DNA of 64,000 bases from Pseudoroseicyclus aestuarii (GTDB lineage: Bacteria; Pseudomonadota; Alphaproteobacteria; Rhodobacterales; Rhodobacteraceae), in NCBI RefSeq assembly GCF_003217255.1, contig NZ_QJTE01000002.1:310001-374000 (forward strand). Direction: 5' to 3'. Under the pieces are notes generated by a model that saw only the letters and a program-made list of their open reading frames with translations, ran no database searches and had not been told where the DNA came from. This document shows positions 1 to 7,399 of this stretch, one piece after another (position 1 is the first letter of the stretch; each line of letters begins with the position of its first letter). Both the position numbers and the translations under genes were made by a program.

Positions 1-218
1 TAGGGCAGCTCCATGTCGATCAGCTCGGCCGAGCGGATCAGCCGCTGGCTGTGCTCGTGCCCCTTGAAGATCGTGCCATTGTAGCAGCGCTCTCCTTCGA
101 AGACGGAGCTGGCGTAGTGCAGACCATGGGTCAGCACATGGACCTTGGCCTCGCGCCAGTCCACCAGCGTGCCGTCCATCCAGATCGTGCCGTCGCGGTC
201 ATCAAAGGCTCCGTCCAT
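1..218 (-). CDS. ilvE: Branched-chain amino acid aminotransferase, 5' part only
   Basis: The 72 N-terminal residues of a class IV PLP aminotransferase, which exchanges the amino group between Val/Leu/Ile and 2-oxoglutarate in the cytoplasm. The visible part has the family pattern: 'IWMDGTLVDWREAKVHVLTH', then 'LHYASSVFEGERCYNG' and 'IFKGHEHSQRL'. The catalytic lysine and the rest lie beyond the left edge. The start is the ATG at 218. The gene is divergent from petP; the 156 bp between them must hold both promoters. Identity comes from sequence recognition; the call is limited only by truncation. Confidence 0.9.
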   Translation of the reverse strand, partial: MDGAFDDRDGTIWMDGTLVDWREAKVHVLTHGLHYASSVFEGERCYNGTIFKGHEHSQRLIRSAELIDMELP

Positions 219-374
219 CGAAGCACCCCTTTTCATTTGCGATGCTTGCGCTGCAATGTCCGATGTGGACATATTGTTGCGCAAATTCGGCGCCTGACGT
301 AGCAGCGCGCTACTGGACAGTCAACAGCCCTGACGTATTCTGCGGCGGGGCCGGCAAGCAGTCGCAAGGGGGGC

Positions 375-881
375 ATGATGGGCGAGACGACGCGCGGCGG
401 GCAGGCGCTGCTGTTCCTGACGGACGAGCAGCTGCGCCGCGGCATCGAGGCGATGTATTTCGCCTACCGCGGCTTCACCGCCGATCCCGACCGCATCCTC
501 GAGGAGCGGGGGCTGGGCCGGGCGCATCACCGCGCGATCCATTTCATCCACCGCAGCCCCGGCGCCACGGTCGGCACCTTGCTGACGCTTCTGGGCGTGA
601 CCAAGCAGTCGCTGAACCGCGTGCTGCGCACGCTGGTCGAGGAGGGGCTCGTGGTGCAGCGCATCGGCACCAGCGACCGCCGCGAGCGGCGGCTGCACCT
701 GACGCCCGAGGGCGAGGCGCTGGAACGCGCGCTCTCGGATGCGCAGCGCGAGCGGCTGCGCGCGGCCTACCGGCGCGCCGGCCCGGCCGCCGTCGCAGGC
801 TTTCGCGAGGTGCTCGAGGCGATGATGGACCCGGAGTTGCGGCACCACTACGATGTCACTGCCCGCAAGGGAGAGCCCTAG
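375..881 (+). CDS. petP: MarR-family winged-helix regulator (PetP-like)
   Basis: A 168-residue transcription factor. The wHTH region (about residues 55-115) reads 'TLLTLLGVTKQSLNRVLRTL' followed by the wing 'RIGTSDRRERRLHLTPEG', typical of MarR proteins. A purine-rich site (366-373) precedes the ATG at 375; a second ATG follows at 378. It is 9 bp upstream of an OmpR-type response regulator. This MarR-plus-OmpR pair is the petP-petR arrangement described in Rhodobacter capsulatus, where both were reported essential and petR lies near the cytochrome bc1 genes. No pet structural genes are visible here, so the symbol rests on pairing and similarity; the ligand is unknown. Confidence 0.75.
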   Translation: MMGETTRGGQALLFLTDEQLRRGIEAMYFAYRGFTADPDRILEERGLGRAHHRAIHFIHRSPGATVGTLLTLLGVTKQSLNRVLRTLVEEGLVVQRIGTSDRRERRLHLTPEGEALERALSDAQRERLRAAYRRAGPAAVAGFREVLEAMMDPELRHHYDVTARKGEP

Positions 882-890
882 GAGCCGCTG

Positions 891-1601
891 ATGGACAGGC
901 CGCATCTTCTGGTCGTCGACGACGATTCGCGCCTGCGCGAGCTACTGCGCAAGTTCCTGCGCCGCGAGGGCTACCTCGTCACGGCGGCGCGCGACGCGGC
1001 GCAGGCGCGGCGCCTGCTGGCCGGACTGGAGTTCGACCTGATCGTGCTGGACGTGATGATGCCGGGCGAGGACGGCATCAGCTTCTGCCGCGCCCTGCGC
1101 GAGGAGCGGGGCCTGACCCTGCCGGTGCTGCTGCTGACCGCGCGCAGCGAGACGCAGGACCGAATCTCCGGTCTCGAGGCGGGGGCCGACGATTACCTGC
1201 CCAAGCCCTTCGATCCCAAGGAGCTGGTGCTGCGCATCAATGCCATCCTGCGCCGCCTGCCGCCCGCAGAGGCGCAGGCCGCGCGCCCCAGCGTGCTGCA
1301 CCTTGGCGCGATCCGCTACGAGATCGAGCGCGGCGAGATGTGGCAGGGCGATATGCCGGTGCGGCTGACGGCGACCGAAAGCGCCCTGATGCGCATCTTC
1401 TCTGCCCGCCCCGGAGAGCCGGTCAGCCGCGCCGAACTGACGCGGGAGCTGGGACGAGAGGCCGGCCGCGAGGGCGAGATGCAGGAACGCGCCGTTGACG
1501 TGCAGATCACCCGCCTGCGCCGCAAGTTCGAGGCCGATCCCCGCCAGCCGCGCTACCTGCAGACCATCCGCGGCGCGGGCTACATGCTCGCGCCGGACTA
1601 G
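891..1601 (+). CDS. petR: OmpR-family response regulator (PetR-like)
   Basis: A 236-residue DNA-binding response regulator. The receiver domain (about 1-120) has the acidic pocket D10-D12, phosphoacceptor D54 in 'IVLDVMMPGEDG', T83 and K105 ('LPKPFDPKEL'). The C-terminal winged helix (about 135-232) ends with 'VDVQITRLRRKFEADPRQPR', the usual OmpR recognition helix, and 'YLQTIRGAGYML'. No histidine kinase gene is adjacent, so this is an orphan whose partner may be elsewhere or, as suggested for PetR, not required. Cotranscribed with petP (9 bp gap). Confidence 0.85.
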   Translation: MDRPHLLVVDDDSRLRELLRKFLRREGYLVTAARDAAQARRLLAGLEFDLIVLDVMMPGEDGISFCRALREERGLTLPVLLLTARSETQDRISGLEAGADDYLPKPFDPKELVLRINAILRRLPPAEAQAARPSVLHLGAIRYEIERGEMWQGDMPVRLTATESALMRIFSARPGEPVSRAELTRELGREAGREGEMQERAVDVQITRLRRKFEADPRQPRYLQTIRGAGYMLAPD

Positions 1602-1626
1602 GGCGGGGCCCACCGGACAAGAAAAA

Positions 1627-1653
1627 GCCCCCGCAGGGCGATCCTGCGGGGGC
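1627..1653 (-). terminator. Intrinsic terminator for the PRC-barrel gene, probably bidirectional
   Basis: A perfect 11-bp stem, GCCCCCGCAGG/CCTGCGGGGGC, with a 5-nt loop. On the minus strand it is followed by five T residues (the A-run at 1622-1626), 30 bp after the stop of the PRC-barrel gene. It also sits 25 bp after petR on the plus strand, where the T-tract is weak. Confidence 0.85.
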
Positions 1654-1682
1654 CAAGTCTTCGTCAAATCGAAGATCGGGGC

Positions 1683-2153
1683 TTATTGCCACCAGCCTTC
1701 GTCGACGCTCGGCAGCTCTTCGAGCTGCTCTTCGTTGTAGCGCGTGATCAGCGCGTAGCCGTCATCCGAAGGCGTCAGGTCAACGTCGGTCAGGTTCAGC
1801 AGAACGTGCTTGTCGCCGATGTCGAGAAAGCCGCCGACTTCGACCACGACGCCTTGCAGCGAACCGGACTGGTCAAGGACAACATCCTCAATCTCACCGA
1901 TCTGGTTCCAGTCGGCGCCGACGCCGTCATAGCCCGACCAGCCCCAAGCGTAATCGCCTTCCGGCGCGCCCCAGGAGCCTTCGTCATAGGCCTCGTTCGT
2001 GGTGTAGACGGGGCTGCCCGTCATGTCGCGGGTGCGGATCAGTTGATCCCACTGCGGCGTCTCGTAACCGGTATCGGACATCGTGTCCTGAGCGATCGCG
2101 GGGGTGGTGGACGCCATCAGGGCTGCGGCAAGAATTGCACCAGTCGTTTTCAT
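1683..2153 (-). CDS. Secreted PRC-barrel domain protein
   Basis: A 156-residue protein with an N-terminal signal peptide (about residues 1-22, ending 'AIAQ'), so probably periplasmic. The PRC-barrel core is visible as 'GSPVYTTNEAYDEGSW', 'WNQIGEIEDVVLDQSGSLQG', 'VVVEVGGFLDIGDKHVLLNL' and a C-terminal 'LEELPSVDEGWW'. The open frame runs to 2717, but the ATG at 2153 has an ideal GGAGG at 2161-2165 and begins the signal peptide. Alphaproteobacteria often carry several small PRC-barrel proteins of unknown role; a second one lies at 40877. Monocistronic, ending at the terminator at 1627-1653. Confidence 0.85.
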   Translation of the reverse strand: MKTTGAILAAALMASTTPAIAQDTMSDTGYETPQWDQLIRTRDMTGSPVYTTNEAYDEGSWGAPEGDYAWGWSGYDGVGADWNQIGEIEDVVLDQSGSLQGVVVEVGGFLDIGDKHVLLNLTDVDLTPSDDGYALITRYNEEQLEELPSVDEGWWQ

Positions 2154-2310
2154 GGTCTTTCCTCCAAAGTCGTTGTTGCCAACCCAAGGCGTGGCAGCGG
2201 AAATCGTTCCTGAAAAACCGGCTGGGCGAGCAGGCGCGGCGCTGCGGCAAGGCCATGCGCCGTCAGGACGGGGCTTGTCCTCGACCAGTCTTTTGGTCTT
2301 CCTCGCGGGC

Positions 2311-3234
2311 ATGGTCACAGCCCTCATCACCCATTCCGCCTGCCTTGGACACGATACGCCGCCGGGCCACCCCGAGCGCGTCGAACGGCTGCGCACGGTG
2401 CTCGCCGTGCTCGACGGCATGGATCTCCAGCGGCACGAGGCGCCGATGGCGGCCGAGGCCGATATCCTGCGCGTCCATCCCGAAAGCCACCTGCGCGCCC
2501 TGCGCGAGGCCGCGCCGGAGGAGGGGCTGGTGGCGCTGGACGGCGACACCTTCCTCTCGCCCGGCAGCCTCGAGGCCGCCTGGCGCTGCGTCGGCGCCGC
2601 GCTGAAGGGGGTGGACCTCGTGCTGGGCGGGCAGGCGCAGACAGCCTTTGCCGCCGTGCGCCCGCCGGGCCACCACGCGGAACGCGAGACGGCGATGGGC
2701 TTCTGCCTGTTCGGCACCGTCGCGGCGGCGGCGAAATACGCGCTGGATCACCACGGTTTGGCCCGTGTCGCGATCCTCGATTTCGACGTGCACCACGGCA
2801 ACGGCACGCAGGACCTTGTCGAGGACGATCCCCGCATCCTCTTCTGTTCGTCCCATCAGGCGCCGCTGTTTCCCGGCACCGGCGCCGCGCATGAGACCGG
2901 CGCGGATGACAACGTGGTGAACGTGCCGCTGCCCGCGGGCACCGACTGGCCGACCCTGCGCCGCGCCTGGAACCGCACGATCCTGCCCCGGGTCGAGGCC
3001 TTTGCCCCCGAAATGATCTTCATTTCCGCCGGTTTCGACTGTCACCGAGCCGACCCGCTGGGCGGCATGACGCTGGAGGCGGCGGACTTCGGCCTGCTGA
3101 CGGAGCGGATCATGGAGGTGGCAGAGGAGTGTTGCGGCGGGCGCGTCGTCTCCGTACTTGAGGGCGGATACGATCTCGCGGCCCTCGCCGCCGGGGTCGC
3201 GGAGCATGTGAACGTGCTGAAAGGTGGGGCATGA
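2311..3234 (+). CDS. Histone deacetylase-family Zn-dependent deacetylase
   Basis: A 307-residue arginase/deacetylase-fold amidohydrolase. Seen: the 'HPERVERL' N-terminal motif, the paired histidines of 'RPPGHHAE' (121-122), the zinc ligands D159 and H161 in 'LDFDVHHGNGT' and D248 in 'RADPLGG', and 'VLEGGYDL' near the C-terminus. Bacterial relatives act on acetylated polyamines, acetoin-type or other small amides, or acyl-lysine; the substrate cannot be told from sequence. The frame is open upstream to 2104, but family homology begins at the ATG at 2311, which lacks a strong Shine-Dalgarno sequence. The stop overlaps the xseB start (ATGA). Confidence 0.85.
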   Translation: MVTALITHSACLGHDTPPGHPERVERLRTVLAVLDGMDLQRHEAPMAAEADILRVHPESHLRALREAAPEEGLVALDGDTFLSPGSLEAAWRCVGAALKGVDLVLGGQAQTAFAAVRPPGHHAERETAMGFCLFGTVAAAAKYALDHHGLARVAILDFDVHHGNGTQDLVEDDPRILFCSSHQAPLFPGTGAAHETGADDNVVNVPLPAGTDWPTLRRAWNRTILPRVEAFAPEMIFISAGFDCHRADPLGGMTLEAADFGLLTERIMEVAEECCGGRVVSVLEGGYDLAALAAGVAEHVNVLKGGA

Positions 3235-3476
3235 GCGAGACGCAGAAACCCGTCGAGGAAATGAGCTTCGAAGAGGCGATCCGCGAGCTTGAGACCGTGG
3301 TCGGCCAGCTCGAGCGCGGCGACGTGGCGCTGGAGCAGTCAATCGCGCTCTATGAGCGCGGCGCCAAGCTGAAGACGCGCTGCGAGACGAAGCTCGCCGA
3401 GGCCGAGGAAAAGGTCGCCAAGATCACGCTCGACGCCAGCGGCCAGCCGCAGGGCACCGCCCCGCTCGAGGGCTGA
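3231..3476 (+). CDS. xseB: Exodeoxyribonuclease VII small subunit
   Basis: An 81-residue protein with the XseB signature 'MSFEEAIRELETVVGQLERGDVALEQSIALYERG' spread over the first 45 residues, forming the helical hairpin that binds XseA. ExoVII degrades single-stranded DNA to oligonucleotides. It starts inside the stop of the deacetylase gene (ATGA) and is followed 4 bp later by ispA. The xseB-ispA-dxs order is widespread in proteobacteria. The large subunit is not in the window. Confidence 0.93.
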   Translation: MSETQKPVEEMSFEEAIRELETVVGQLERGDVALEQSIALYERGAKLKTRCETKLAEAEEKVAKITLDASGQPQGTAPLEG

Positions 3477-3480
3477 GGGC

Positions 3481-4344
3481 ATGTCCGCGCTCGACGACGG
3501 CCTTGCCCGCGCCCGCGCCATCGCGGAAGAGGCGCTGCCCGAACGGGGCGAGCGCCTTGGCCCGCTGGCCGCGCCGATGGGCTATGCCATCGAGGGCGGC
3601 AAGGCGCTGCGCGGCTTCCTCGTGCTGGAAGGCGCGCGGCTGCACGGGCTGGACGAGGGCGCGGTGCGCGGCGCGGTTCAGGCCGCCGAATGCCTGCACG
3701 CCTATTCTCTGGTGCATGACGATCTGCCCAGCATGGACGACGACGACCTGCGGCGCGGCCGCCCGACCCTGCACCGGCAGTGGGACGAGGCGACGGCGAT
3801 CCTGGCCGGCGACGGGCTGCAGGCCCTGTCCTTCGAGCTTCTGGCCGGGCTGGACCTGCCGCCAAGCCGCGTCGTCGCGCTGATCCGCGGCTTCGCCAGT
3901 GCCGTCGGCGCCGAGGGGATGGTTCTGGGCCAGGCGATGGATATCGCCGCCGAGACGGCCGAGGCGCCGCTGACGCTGGAGGAGATCACCGACCTTCAGG
4001 CCAAAAAGACCGGCGCGCTGATCCGCTGGTCCGCCGGGGCGGGCGCCGTGATGGCGGGCGCCGACGACGGCCCGCTCGACACTTATGGCCGGGCGCTGGG
4101 CATGGCCTTCCAGATCGCCGACGACCTGCTCGACGTGACCGGCGATGCCGGCACGGTGGGCAAGGCCACGGGCAAGGATGCCGATGCCGGCAAGGCCACC
4201 TTCGTCTCGCTTCTGGGGCTGAAGGCGGCGCAGGCGCGCGCGAGCGCCCTTGTCGAAGAGGCCTGCGACGCGCTCTCGCCCTACGGGCCGGACGCGGAAA
4301 CCCTGCGCGATGCCGCGCGTTTCGTCATTTCACGCAAGCGTTAG
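3481..4344 (+). CDS. ispA: Polyprenyl (farnesyl/geranyl) diphosphate synthase
   Basis: A 287-residue class I prenyl chain-elongating enzyme that condenses IPP with allylic diphosphates. Seen: the first aspartate-rich motif '[19 protein letters not shown]' (from residue 80), the 'GGKALRGFL' substrate-binding stretch (39-47), 'KKTGAL' (175-180) and the second motif 'DDLLD' (214-218). Length fits farnesyl diphosphate synthases. The FARM spacing DDxxSMDDDD is that of bacterial FPP/GPP synthases. It lies between xseB (4 bp) and dxs (7 bp) in one operon supplying precursors for quinones, carotenoids and hopanoids. Confidence 0.92.
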   Translation: MSALDDGLARARAIAEEALPERGERLGPLAAPMGYAIEGGKALRGFLVLEGARLHGLDEGAVRGAVQAAECLHAYSLVHDDLPSMDDDDLRRGRPTLHRQWDEATAILAGDGLQALSFELLAGLDLPPSRVVALIRGFASAVGAEGMVLGQAMDIAAETAEAPLTLEEITDLQAKKTGALIRWSAGAGAVMAGADDGPLDTYGRALGMAFQIADDLLDVTGDAGTVGKATGKDADAGKATFVSLLGLKAAQARASALVEEACDALSPYGPDAETLRDAARFVISRKR

Positions 4345-4351
4345 GTACCGC

Positions 4352-6280
4352 ATGAGCAGACCCAGCACGCCGCTTCTCGACCGCATCCGGACCCCCGCCG
4401 ATATGGCAGAGCTGTCCGATAGTGACCTGCGGCACCTTGCCGACGAGTTGCGGGCCGAGACGATCAGCGCCGTCAGCGAAACCGGCGGCCATCTGGGCGC
4501 GGGCCTCGGCGTGATCGAACTGACGGTAGCGCTGCATGCGATCTTCGACGCGCCGCGCGACCGGCTGATCTGGGACGTCAGCCACCAGGCCTATCCGCAC
4601 AAGATCCTGACCGGCCGCCGGGACCGCATCCGCACCCTGCGGCAGGAGGGCGGTCTGTCCGGCTTCACCAAGCGGGCGGAAAGCGTCTTCGACCCCTTCG
4701 GCGCGGCCCATAGCTCCACCTCGATTTCGGCGGCGCTGGGCTATGCCGCGGCGCGCGACCTTGGCGGGCGCGGCATCGACGACGCGGGTATCGGCGATTG
4801 CATCGCGGTGATCGGCGACGGCGCGATGAGCGCGGGCATGGCCTACGAGGCGATGAACAACGCAGGCCACCTCGACAAGCGCCTGATCGTCATCCTCAAC
4901 GACAACGAGATGAGCATCGCGCCGCCAGTGGGGGCGATGTCCTCCTACCTCTCGCGGCTCTATGCCGGGGCGCCGTTCCAGGAGCTGAAGTCCGCCGCCA
5001 AGGAAGCCGTCAACTTCCTGCCCGGCCCCTTCCGCGAGGGGGCGAAGCGGGCGAAGGACGTGCTCAAGCACATGGCCGTCGGCGGCACCCTCTTCGAGGA
5101 GCTGGGCTTTTCCTACGTCGGCCCGATCGACGGGCACGACATGGAGCAGCTTCTGGCGGTGCTGCGCACGGTGAAGTCCCGCGCCGACGGGCCGGTTCTG
5201 ATCCATGCGATCACCAAGAAGGGCAAGGGCTACGCCCCCGCCGAATCCGCCGCCGACCGCGGCCATGCGACGACCAAGTTCGACGCGGTGACCGGCGAGA
5301 AGTCCAAGGCCAAGAGCAACGCGCCCTCCTATACCTCGGTCTTCGCCAAGGCGCTGACGGGGCTGGCCGAAGAGGACAAGCGCATCTGCGCGGTGACCGC
5401 CGCCATGCCCGACGGCACCGGCCTTTCGGGCTTTCTCGAGCGCTTCGCCGACCGCGGCTTCGACGTCGGTATCGCCGAGCAGCATGCGGTGACCTTTGCC
5501 GCGGGCCTCGCGGCGGGGGGAATGCGGCCCTTCTGCGCGCTTTATTCCACCTTCCTGCAGCGCGGTTACGACCAGGTCGTGCACGACGTGGCGATTCAGC
5601 GGCTGCCGGTGCGCTTCGCCATCGACCGCGCGGGCCTTGTCGGGGCGGACGGGGCGACCCATGCCGGCGCATTCGACGTGGCGTATCTGTCCAATTTGCC
5701 CGGCTTTGTCGTGATGGCCGCCGCCGACGAGGCGGAGCTGGTGCGCATGGTGGCCACCGCCGCCGCGCATGACGAGGGGCCGATCGCCTTCCGCTTTCCG
5801 CGCGGCGAGGGCGTGGGCGTCGAGATGCCCGCCGATCCGCAACCGCTGGAGATCGGCAAGGGCCGCATCGTGCGCGAAGGGCGGGGCGTTGCCCTGCTGA
5901 GCCTTGGCACCCGGCTGCAACCGGCGCTGAAGGCCGCCGAGGCGCTGGCCGCGCGCGGGATCGAGGCGACGGTGGCCGATGCGCGCTTTGCCAAGCCGCT
6001 GGACCGCGAGATGATCCTGGGGCTGGCGCGCGATCACGACGCGCTGATCACCATCGAGGAAGGCGCGGTCGGCGGCTTCGGCAGCCATGTCGCGCAGCTT
6101 CTCGCGGACGAAGGCGCCTTCGACGCGGGGCTGAAGTTCCGCATGATGACGCTGCCCGACAGCTTCATCGACCAGGCCTCGATGGAGGCGATGTACCGCG
6201 TCGCCAAGCTGGGCGCCGAGGATATCGAGGCCAAGGCCCTCGAAGTGCTGGACGTCGCCGCGATCGAGCGCCGGGCCTGA
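4352..6280 (+). CDS. dxs: 1-deoxy-D-xylulose-5-phosphate synthase
   Basis: A 642-residue thiamine-diphosphate enzyme that joins pyruvate and glyceraldehyde-3-phosphate, the first step of the MEP isoprenoid pathway. The ThDP/Mg motif '[18 protein letters not shown]...LNDN' spans about 155-184, and the catalytic Glu is E376 in '[15 protein letters not shown]'. Conserved '[12 protein letters not shown]' and 'GPIDGHD' are also present. The frame is open to 4250, but the ATG at 4352 is the family start. Last gene of the xseB-ispA-dxs operon. Confidence 0.95.
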   Translation: MSRPSTPLLDRIRTPADMAELSDSDLRHLADELRAETISAVSETGGHLGAGLGVIELTVALHAIFDAPRDRLIWDVSHQAYPHKILTGRRDRIRTLRQEGGLSGFTKRAESVFDPFGAAHSSTSISAALGYAAARDLGGRGIDDAGIGDCIAVIGDGAMSAGMAYEAMNNAGHLDKRLIVILNDNEMSIAPPVGAMSSYLSRLYAGAPFQELKSAAKEAVNFLPGPFREGAKRAKDVLKHMAVGGTLFEELGFSYVGPIDGHDMEQLLAVLRTVKSRADGPVLIHAITKKGKGYAPAESAADRGHATTKFDAVTGEKSKAKSNAPSYTSVFAKALTGLAEEDKRICAVTAAMPDGTGLSGFLERFADRGFDVGIAEQHAVTFAAGLAAGGMRPFCALYSTFLQRGYDQVVHDVAIQRLPVRFAIDRAGLVGADGATHAGAFDVAYLSNLPGFVVMAAADEAELVRMVATAAAHDEGPIAFRFPRGEGVGVEMPADPQPLEIGKGRIVREGRGVALLSLGTRLQPALKAAEALAARGIEATVADARFAKPLDREMILGLARDHDALITIEEGAVGGFGSHVAQLLADEGAFDAGLKFRMMTLPDSFIDQASMEAMYRVAKLGAEDIEAKALEVLDVAAIERRA

Positions 6281-6282
6281 GG

Positions 6283-6324
6283 GGGCCGGCCTCGGGGGGC
6301 ATCGAGCCCCCGCTCGGCCGGCCC
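6283..6324 (+). terminator. Terminator-like hairpin after dxs
   Basis: A GC-rich inverted repeat, GGGCCGGCC (6283-6291) with GGCCGGCCC (6316-6324), and an inner GGGGG/CCCCC pairing, starts 3 bp after the dxs stop. No T-tract follows, so it is either a weak intrinsic terminator or a 3'-end stabiliser. Confidence 0.5.
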
Positions 6325-6408
6325 GCCGCTGACGCGGCGGCGCGCGCTGCACGGGGCATTCCCCAGAGGGCCCTCGCCGCGCTAGACTGGCGCCCAAGGG
6401 AGGACGAG

Positions 6409-7389
6409 ATGACATCATTGCCCGCGACCGCCACGCAGATGGCCCTGCATCACGCCCGCAATGCCGGCACCGCGCTGGAGCCGGCGATGTTCGAGGGTCA
6501 TGCCGTCAACCGCAGCGCTGCCGAGAAGCGCGCGGCCCAGCTGACGACCCGGCGCAGCGTGAAGAAGGCGCACCAGGCGGCCTGGCTGGTCAATGCGATC
6601 CGCTGCATCGACCTGACCACCCTTGCGGGCGACGACACCGCCGGCCGCGTCCGCCGCCTTTGCGCCAAGGCGCGCCAGCCGATCCGCCCCGATATCGCCG
6701 AGGCGCTGGGCGTCACGGTCACCACCGGCGCCGTCTGCGTCTACCCGACCATGGTGCCCCATGCCGTCGAGGCGCTGGAGGGAACGGGCATCCCCGTCGC
6801 CTCTGTCGCCACCGGCTTTCCCGCCGGGCTGATGCCGCTTCCCCTGCGCCTCGAGGAGATCCGCTGGGCGGTGCAGCAGGGCGCGCAGGAGATCGACATC
6901 GTCATCACCCGCGAGCACGTGCTGACCGGCAACTGGCCGGCGCTTTACGACGAGGTAAAGGCGATGCGCGAGGCCTGCGGCGACGCCCACCTCAAGGCGA
7001 TCCTCGCCACCGGCGATCTGGCGACGCTGGGCAATGTCTATGCCGCGAGCATGGTGGCGATGCAGGCGGGCGCCGATTTCATCAAGACCTCGACCGGCAA
7101 GGAGGGGGTGAACGCCACGCTTCCCGTCTCGCTGACCATGGTGCGGGCGCTGCGCGACTATGGCGCCATCACCGGCGAGCGCATCGGCTTCAAGCCGGCG
7201 GGCGGGATGAAGACGGCGAAGGATGCCATCGCCTGGCAGATCCTGATGCGCGAGGAGCTGGGGCGAGACTGGCTGGAGCCGGATCTCTTCCGCCTCGGCG
7301 CCTCGTCAATGCTGGGCGATATCGAGCGGCAGCTCGAGCATCACGTCACCGGGCGCTACGCCGCCGCCCATCGCCACGCGCCAAGCTGA
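6409..7389 (+). CDS. deoC: Deoxyribose-phosphate aldolase
   Basis: A 326-residue class I aldolase that cleaves 2-deoxyribose-5-phosphate to glyceraldehyde-3-phosphate and acetaldehyde. The Schiff-base lysine is K226 in 'GADFIKTSTGKEG'; the assisting lysines are K262 ('GFKPAGG') and K196 ('HLKAILAT'); D163 lies in 'EIDIVI'. It is longer than the 220-260-residue short form and has an N-terminal extension of about 60 residues, like the eukaryote-type DeoC. A GGGAGGA site precedes the ATG. It is followed 10 bp later by an aldehyde dehydrogenase that could oxidise the acetaldehyde. Confidence 0.93.
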   Translation: MTSLPATATQMALHHARNAGTALEPAMFEGHAVNRSAAEKRAAQLTTRRSVKKAHQAAWLVNAIRCIDLTTLAGDDTAGRVRRLCAKARQPIRPDIAEALGVTVTTGAVCVYPTMVPHAVEALEGTGIPVASVATGFPAGLMPLPLRLEEIRWAVQQGAQEIDIVITREHVLTGNWPALYDEVKAMREACGDAHLKAILATGDLATLGNVYAASMVAMQAGADFIKTSTGKEGVNATLPVSLTMVRALRDYGAITGERIGFKPAGGMKTAKDAIAWQILMREELGRDWLEPDLFRLGASSMLGDIERQLEHHVTGRYAAAHRHAPS

Positions 7390-7399
7390 GGGGGCAGGC

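Noticed and set aside
2311-3234. Deacetylase as part of a sirtuin/acetyl-signalling or defence system
   Set aside because: It is coupled to xseB-ispA-dxs and has no toxin, nuclease or acetyltransferase neighbour, so nothing supports a defence role.
4325-6418. Open frame of 697 codons on the minus strand
   Set aside because: Antisense to dxs, rich in His/Arg/Gly with no domain pattern.
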